Source: Colius striatus
Taxonomy: Eukaryota > Chordata > Aves > Coliiformes > Coliidae
Assembly: GCF_028858725.1 (NCBI RefSeq)
Contig: NC_084766.1
Location: 21,802,501-21,866,500, forward strand
Length of the DNA: 64,000 nucleotides
Reading direction: 5' to 3'
Of this stretch, positions 28,501-37,500 are shown piece after piece. The notes below the pieces were generated by a model. That model was not told the DNA's origin, ran no database searches, and worked only from the letters and a program-made list of their open reading frames with translations. Within the stretch, counting starts at the first letter, position 1. Each line of letters starts with the position of its first letter. A program made the position numbers and the translations under genes.

Positions 28501-31500
28501 TATTAGATGTTGGGGCCTGGGCTATAATGAACATTATGGAGTTAGGCAAAGACGGAGAAAGTTAGCAGTTCATCTTTCAATCACCTTCGGCAGCAGAAAA
28601 ACTATGTCTATGTGACAGCAAGCTTGAGCAAGGAGGAAACTGAAACTACAGATTGTAAGGTCAAACAAGAAGACAGGATAGAGCATTAAATTAAGCATTG
28701 TGTGATCGCATGTATGTGACATTACAAATTGTAATATATGTAACTAACAAAAGTATAAAGCTAAGTAAAATGTAAGGTAAGCATAACCCATAGTATAGTG
28801 TGAGAGAAATTAACTGAAGGCCAAATAGATGGTGTTCACAATAAGGTTGGTGTTTTAGCACAATGAGGTTGGTGTCTAAGTTGTTAAAAAAATGAAAGTT
28901 TGAGGCCTTATGCATAGCGGGTGAACCTTAGTATTAACTAATCATCATGAATTGTAGCACGTATACAGCATTTGGAAAAAGTATACAAGTGATGATGATG
29001 TGGCAATAAATTTGGAGTCGATGCACATCATATTGGTGTCTGGTCGCTCCTGTCTCACATGACGAAGAAGAACCCCTGCACTTATACATCTTCTATGTAA
29101 TATATCAACTTGGTGAAAGTCAGAACCTACAAAGCATTTCGCTACTAATGTCTTTCTGCTCAGTTACTTCAGCTTTGATATTACGGTGCGAAAGATTTAT
29201 ATGAGAATGTGGCACGCTCTTAAAAGCTAAAACTTTTGTTTCCCTGTTTTTTTCTGATGTTCTTTGAACCACATATCACTTCATGCATGAGAACTTTATG
29301 CTCTTGCCCTTCACATAAAGAATCATTATTTTTTAAAAAATAACATTAAAGAGCACACACAGCAATAGATACCTGTGCTTTTTTACAGTGTTTAGATTGA
29401 AAACATTGAAAATCAGTTCAGTTACCGATTCAGTTACAATTTGTAATTACAATTCAGTTACACAATTTGTGCCACTACATCTACAAAAATATACATTTCT
29501 GTGGGTTCAGTCTATGAGTACACCAGGAGAAGGTTCATATTCCAAAGAATGCTTTGGAACACAGGTATGAAAACTGGGCTTTGCAGCCATTTTTATACCT
29601 CTTTTGTTTTGTAACTCTTCTTCCCCCTTTTCCCTCCCCATTTTTTAATGTGAAGGTCAGAGTCTTCTGTACTTTACTTGCAGAGCAGCAGTCTTATCTT
29701 GTAGTCATCCCGTGTTCATGAATTTTAAATGAAAATAAAAGCTAACCCTCTTTGGAGAAGTTGTATGCCCCTGAGTTTTGTCTCCTCTTTCTACTGGTTG
29801 GTGACATAAAATTGTTTTTCCCAGGCTATTCTCACTGTCTTCCATATTCAGTCTTATCACAAGGCCATTTTGAGAGAAGGAAGCAGATTCTGCTAGAAAA
29901 AAAAATAGTAGTTGAGTTACTGCATGTGAAATGTCTAGGCAGTCTGAAGAGAAATGCAGCTTTGTTGTTGGGTTTTGTTTTTTTTTTATCTTAGTCTTTA
30001 GGATGTAAGAGATGAATCATTGATATGTGCTAATATGACTTTTCAGAATTCCAGTGATATTCTCATTTTTTAGTGTAGACAAAGTTGCAATGAAATATGT
30101 AGTAAAGCTCTGTCCTAACTTCCTATTTTTTCTTCAACCTGCTATGAAGCCTTTTAGAACGTTGTTGTTCAGTACTGAACAGCTTCTACTGGACTTTGAA
30201 TTGCATATGTGAATTGGAATCCTGGCAAGCAGAGGCACAAAGATATTTTTAATTAACAGAGAAGGAAATTACATTCTAATAACCGACGTTGAATGGATGA
30301 ATCGTGCAGGATATCAATCAACTGAAATTAGTCTTTATGTTACTGAATACATTGGCTGTTCACAACCTAATTTTGATTCTTATTTTAACAGTTTGGATTT
30401 AGATGGCGACATGAGAAAGAAGTCATTTCAGGGAAAGGTAATGCTCTCTTTGAATATATATGATGTTTCTCTTTGGTGCGATTCTTTCTGCTTTATGACA
30501 TAATTTTTGATAGACACTGTTTGACAGCACCAGCAAATTTATCAGATAATAATGGACAATAAATAACTTCTGACTTTGTTTTTTTGTGCCACATAGCTCT
30601 AGATGCACTTTGATCTGCGTATATTCAAATTAAGATAATATTTGGTTTATTTTCACAAGGTCAGATTTGTAATGGACACCAACATAACACATATTATAAT
30701 CTAGAATTTCATGGATGTGGTTTTTTACCTGCTTTTCTCCAGTAGTTTTCTTTTATCTCTTTGATACCTTTAATTGAAGCCCCTTGATACTTTTCCTCAG
30801 GAAATAGTTTTCTTAACAGTTTCTTTAGTGCTGTTTTGCAGAATGTTACTTTTTTAATTGAAGTTCCATATGTGATGTCTGGTTTAGGCTAATTTGATTT
30901 TGAAAGCTTCAGTGGGAATGGTTGTCATATCTCCCAGTCCCGTTTCTAACCCAGTAGGTTATTTTGGCTGCTTATGTGTGTGATCTCTTAGCCATGTGTT
31001 ATTAGGACTTTGCACAGTGGTCCTCCTGCCTTGGACTCAGTATATGGACTTCTGAAGCAGCTGAATAAGCAAGAAAACAAAGTGAATGTATTGTTGTTCC
31101 AGTGGGTAGATCTTCTTACACGTGTTCAGTTTTCAGAAATCATGCGTACGCACGCAAGAAAATTGCATGGAGTGATACTGATCAGAACAGTTCTGTAAAG
31201 AGCTCAATTTATTCTAATATTTATTCTAATTTCAAGAAGTTAGAAATACACTTTTTTTTGAAAAAGAATTATATTTCAGAGAAGAAACTGTGAACATTAA
31301 CAGTGGGGTTTTTTAAGCTATAAAGATTAAAGCTCCTAAATGTAGCTGTAGTTACGTGTTGCATTCATCTCTACAGATTAACAGTTACATTGTATGTAGT
31401 TTTATGCTTTAAAAAGATAATTAAAATCAAATGAGAAATGAATACTTTATGAATAATTAAGTCTTCATGGGGAAAAAGAATGCAGCAATAAACGCTTTAA

Positions 31501-34500
31501 GATCTTTACTGAAATCCTAATGGAAAGAGTACTAGAACATAAGAATTGAGCAATAGTGTCTTTCACCACTAAGGGGTGCAAGAATTCAACCTTATCTCCT
31601 GTATTGGGCACTCTTTTCAAATGATCATTTTTTTTAATAGCATGAATCTTTAATGCCTTTCTTTTGCTATTTTTAAGTATGAATCAGTAATATAAATTGC
31701 TTTAATTAAATGTAATAAAGCATTAATACCTACCTGTCTGATAATTCATATTGAGAAATGGAGACCATGTGCTTATTTCAGCTGTGACAATAATAGTAGT
31801 GATGAGAACCACTGCTGGTGGACTGTGGTGTCATTCAGGGTATATCAAGAAAGAAACACAGGAATGAGTTATTCACATTTAGTTACGTTATTTTCAGTGT
31901 CTGTCTTTGGAAGGTCATTGAGAAGAGGAAGGGTTAGGATTAGTGAAAGGAAAGGTATCACTTGCATTACTAATTGCAAATGCCAGATTATTTCTTTGTC
32001 TTCTTTCTCACTCCAAGCTTTTGACCTAGGTGTTTTGAAAGGAGGTCATATAGGGGGTTGCTGGTGTATATACATTTAAAATGTAACCTTAATGGTGTGG
32101 TTAATGGCGTAACACATTGCCAGTTTCAATAAAGGCTTCCACAAAATGGGCATTTTCTTAATTAAAATCTTAAGATAGAAACCCTGCTTTAAATTCTACA
32201 TATCAGCAAATATTAGACACTTGAGTTACGTGGTCTGAAAGTAAATCCTTAAAATGAAAGCTTTTAAGCTACTTAAAAAATAGATTTGGCATGCCTTCCC
32301 AAGTACGTTTTCTCTACTTTCAAAGCATGAATAGTAAGGTACAGCATAAAATTCCAATGAGACTTAGACGGGCTAGATAGTTGAGTGGGGAGAAATCTGA
32401 TGAAGTTCAACAAGGGCAAGTGTAGAATCTTCCATCTGAGAGAAAATAACCCCATGTACCAGTACAGGTTGGGGAATGAACTCTTAGAGAGTAGTGTAGG
32501 GGAAAGGAACCTGGAGGAACCTGGTAGACAGCAGGATGGCCATGAGCCAGCAACGTGCCCTCGTTGCCAAGAAGGCCAATGGCACCCTGGGGTGCATTAG
32601 AAAGGCTGTGGGCAGTAGGTTGAGAGAGATTCTCCTCCGTCTCCCCTCTGCCTTCATGAGACCACATCTGGAATATTGTGTCCCATTCTGGGTCTATCAG
32701 TTCAAGAAGGACAGGGAGCTGCTGGAGAGAGTTCAGCACAAGGCCACAAAGGTGATTAAGGGACTGGAGCCATCTCCCTTATGATGAAAGGCTGAGGAAG
32801 CTGGGGCTCTTTAGCTTGGAGGAGGCTGAGGGGTGACCTTGTTAATGTTTACAAATATGTAAAGGGTAGGTGTTAGGATGAAGCCCGGCTGTTCTCAGTG
32901 ATGTCCAATGATAGGACAAGGGGCAACGAGTACAAGCTGGAACAGAAATGATTCTAAAGAAAAATAAGGAAAAACTTCTTCACTGTGAAGGCGAGGGAGC
33001 ACTAGAACAGGCTGCCCAGATAGTATGTTGAGTCCCCTTCTCTGGAGACATTCAAAACCTACCTGGATGAGTTCCTGTGTGACCTACTCTAGGTGGTCCT
33101 GGTCTGGCAGGGGGGTTGGACTGGAGGATATTTCAAGAGCCCTTCCAGCCCTTGAGATTCTGTGATTCTTTGAAAATGTATTTTAGACAAAAGGCAATAC
33201 TAGTAGAAGTTTTCTGTAGGAAAATAGGTGATAAGTTCATTGGGTAGAGGTGAAATAGGACTTTTTCAGTAATATGCAGAAAGAGCAAAGCTGAACATGT
33301 GGGTATCTTTGCAGTTTACTGCTTACTTCATTTGTAGATAAGGTAGTAAAAGATACAAACCAGACATATTATTTGGCAAAATAGGGTTTAATACATGCAA
33401 AATGATCTACTTTCCATATTTTCACTTTTTCATTGAACTAATGTTTCACTTTTAGCATAGTTAGGTCTTTCTTGGCTGATTTTATGTATTTGAACACACA
33501 TATAATATGCTTTACCTTATTGAAACAAATATTCTTCCAAAGCTGTTTCCATGTATTTTTTCTCAGTAATTTCCTCCATGGAAAATAGACAGGGTATCAA
33601 TACCTGGATAGTGTGCCATGTATCTGTGTACCAGTCCGATACCTCTGAGTTCTGACCTAAATGCATTAAAATCAGTGTATTGACTCTATAGATTTCCATA
33701 GTACGTTTAATATTCAATGCTTGATTTAGCCTGTAGTACTTCTATTTTCCACCTATTATGCTCCTCTGCAAGAAGCAGAAGGTGCTAATAGTTTTTGAAA
33801 GCACATATTTAACAGCCAGATGATAGGAGTTAAAATTCTGCACATGAAGGCAATAACTTCCCTGCAGCTCATAGCAAGGTGACAGAACTTCAGCTGGAAA
33901 TGTAATTTTGAACATGTATTTTTCTTGCTGATTAAATTAGGCAACTGTCCAGTCAGCATGCTGGTTTCTAAGTCTGCCTTTGTTGGACATAAAATTGTGG
34001 GAAAAGCCACGTTTCAAGTACTGAATAATGTGGTCTACAGTTCCCTTAGATTTGTGTTTCCCATAGGCACAGTGAGGTTTATAATGGCCTGTAACTTTGA
34101 AAAAAAAATTTTTATGCTTTTATGACAGTCAGACACACTAGAGAGAGAAAAAACTACTGAAAAAGCCTTTGGAAAGAAGGGAATTCTATATTTACAGCTT
34201 GGATATGTGTTTTAGGATTGCAGCGTGAAAGGAGAGTGAGAGAAGCCTGGCTGTATGTGCACACATATGACATGGAACGGGTAGCTACTAATAAAAAAGC
34301 CCACCATGATTTCACATTTTTAGACGATCATAAGTGCAGGTAAATGTGCAAGAGTACAGAATTATGATGATTTAGACAGTCAAGGTTTACTTTAAAAATC
34401 TTTGCTTGCCTCAGCAATCTGAAGATACTGTTCCAACTATTCTTGTGAACATACCCAGTTCAACACAGCCAAAATGGATGGACAGAACAATTAGACATAA

Positions 34501-37500
34501 ATGCAGCTGATATGTTTCTCTCTTCTTTCTGCCTGTTTTTCTGGGATTTTTTTTTTTTATTTTTTTTTCAGAAGATGTGAAGTTAACAGTCTTGTTAAAT
34601 TCCAAAAAGTTTTATGTTGTGTAAAGTTTTCTGTGTAGATATTTACTTCTTTTTAACAGATACAAATTATTGCTGCTGACACAGTACTGATAGACATACC
34701 TTACTTATGGTTTAACATTTAATGTATCTTAATTTCAAACTTTTTTTTTTTCATGAGAGCCCTAGGGGGGTTTTTTTTGTGGTTTAAATGGTAGCATTGC
34801 AAGTGGTTTTTACATTACAGAACTAAGTATCTGAGGACACTGCCAATCCATTGGTTAGCAGCTTAAGCAGAATGTTCTAAGGTTAATCATTGACCAGCAG
34901 TCCTCCTTGTGAGCCTATTAATACACATCCTTACTGCCCACTCTGCATACAAATCAGTCTTCTGCAAAGGGAATGCCTGTATCTTTATTACTGCAATACT
35001 GGGAACCCAGTGGTGTAAACAGCATTGATTATGTGCAAATTGTTTCAATATTAGTGTTTTATTTAACAGAATAAACCCAAGGATGCTTTTAAAACTGATG
35101 TATACTTTCTCATAGAATTGGAATTCCTTTTCTTAAAAGAAAAGTGTGTAGGAAAAGTTATTAGAATAGAGATTGTATGTCCAATGTATCAGGTAAAATA
35201 GTAAAGTAATAAGAACATAAGCAGTATACAATTGATACTTTGAATACTTTGAATAGTTGACATGTCATTAAAGATGCATGTCTGAATCACACCTGATCCA
35301 TTAGCCTCCTGATCCATCAGCCTCTGCTAAGTGACTAATCCTGTAGGATGTATAATGTGTCTAGTGACGTTCATTTCTTCAGAGTTCAGTAGTAGGCTTA
35401 TTATTTCATAACACATGCCTTCATCTCTACATTGTAAAACAGTGCGAGTTATGTTATTTCTTTGCAAATATGCAATATTAGACAAGTATGATGGATTACT
35501 CTGACATTATCTGTTACCATTTCATTAATCTAGATGATACTTGTAGATTTTTGGGGTTTTATTTGAAAGAAATTGAAGCAAAAGGGGAGCAAAACTGGAA
35601 ATAACAACCCAAACCTATGCATGTTAATCATTGAACCACAGTTTACTGGTTTTGATCTCTTTAAAGGTCAGTTTTCCTGTGGAAATAAGCATTGTGATGA
35701 GAAGGAGGGTCTGAAGAGCTGGGAAGTGAATTTTGGTTACGTTGAACATGGTGAAAAGAGGAATGCACTTGTGAAACTGAGTAAGTCAGCCTTTCAAAGA
35801 TATGTGTACTTCAAAGAAGGCAAATATTGTGTGCTTTAAAAGCTATCAAGTGAGAGCCAATGATAATGATATTAGTTTATGTAAAAAATGAAGTATGCTG
35901 AACAGGAGATGATTGTATTAATTACAGATAGTATGTTGATTTAGAGAAAATTACTATTATCATTATATATGACAGAGTTGTTACAGGTTGAACACTTCAT
36001 GATGTCATAAAGTTAGAAATATTGATTATAAGCAGTTTTGTATACAAGGAACATTTCATCATTGTCATAGCTTAACTAATTACATGGTTTAGGAGTCCTT
36101 TGGGCTTTGGACCAGGCATCTTGCACACCTTTTAATTTTTACGTTTTCTTCCAAAAATTTTAACTTTAATAAATCACTTTTATTTCCCACTTTGAAGTGA
36201 AATTTTCTTATTCAATATTGTGTAATTTTTTGTATGTTCATCAAATAATTAAACTTAATGCAGTCTACAGAGTTACTTTTGTGAAAAACAAGCTAATGTT
36301 TCTTCTTTTGTGCAAAAGACACTCCATGTGGCAGCACTTGGTCTTTGGCAAAGCTCTGAGACTTACCAGTCTTCAGTGTAATTGTAAAAGAATTTGATCT
36401 GTCCACAGAGATCCATAAAATGAAGTATCTGTACATGATAAGCACTGATATTTTTTTTCTGAAGAGTTGCCAGTACTAACCCTGTGATATTTCTCCAGGT
36501 TTAGTAAAATAAGGGTTTGCACTGAAGACTGTTATCATGATATTTTCCTCAACCGTATCTGCAGTTACATTGTAACTTTTGTTTTGAAGCAAAAGCTACT
36601 GAAATTAGAAGATAGTATTCTACTTATTTTTGTATATGCATTAATAAGTTTTGTTAACTATGCTTTTCAAATACATGGCTGTAATGTTCTAGTTCTCTTT
36701 TTTTCAGGACTATGTCCAGAATGTTCCCATAAACTAAATTTTCATCACAGGTAATGAAATATTTTGAAAACAAGGGGAAGGAATTATTGATAGATTACAG
36801 TTATGATGAAGAGCAGATAGGGGGAAAACTTCAGATAGATGATTAGAAGCTTCATTTATACTCAAACAAATTCTGTTCCAGAGTTCTTATAAAGCCACTG
36901 TTATGCTAATGAAGTACAAAGCCTGCTCAAACTGGTAAAATTCCATCCTTAACCCCACAAAAGTTTCCTTTGCAAATTTCAACCCAGTGATTATTTTTCC
37001 TTTCTGAAGGTTTATGCAAAATACTGTCTTTTTAGTTTTCCCTTTTGCTGTTTTTAAGAGCTTGAATGCTTTGCCTATTGTTAAAAATAGTGGGTTTACA
37101 TGTGAATCAAATGACTGTGAATATTTGTTCTTCTTTTAGAAAATGTATTAATAGGAGAGAAGAACAGTGAATGTTGAACCCATAAAATATGTGCATTGAG
37201 ATTTGATTTTGTTTTTATTCTTATCTGTAATCTTACTGAATTCCACAATGATTGGTACTCAGTTTTTGTCATTTTCTGCATGTCAATATGACATGAACTC
37301 AGATGCACAGCTCAGAAATTAAGCTGTACAATTATCTGAAAAGCGTATGAATGGGAAACCTGTGAGCTATGAAACAATGATTTCTAAAGTAACACAAATC
37401 AAAGGTGTGTTTAGATGGATATATCCAGGGTAGTTAATGAATCCATTTGAAAAGTTAATTAATATTCAGTTTCCTGAAGGCACTGTGTGGGCATGTATTA

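Larger units (their letters stand above)
24429..30391 (+). other. FRA10AC1 intron 7
   Basis: A 6-kb AT-rich intron. It contains a decayed CR1 3' end near 26090-26230 and a probable solo LTR at 28508-29078. A 139-codon antisense ORF (27170-27589) has no recognisable domain and is treated as chance. Confidence 0.75.
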
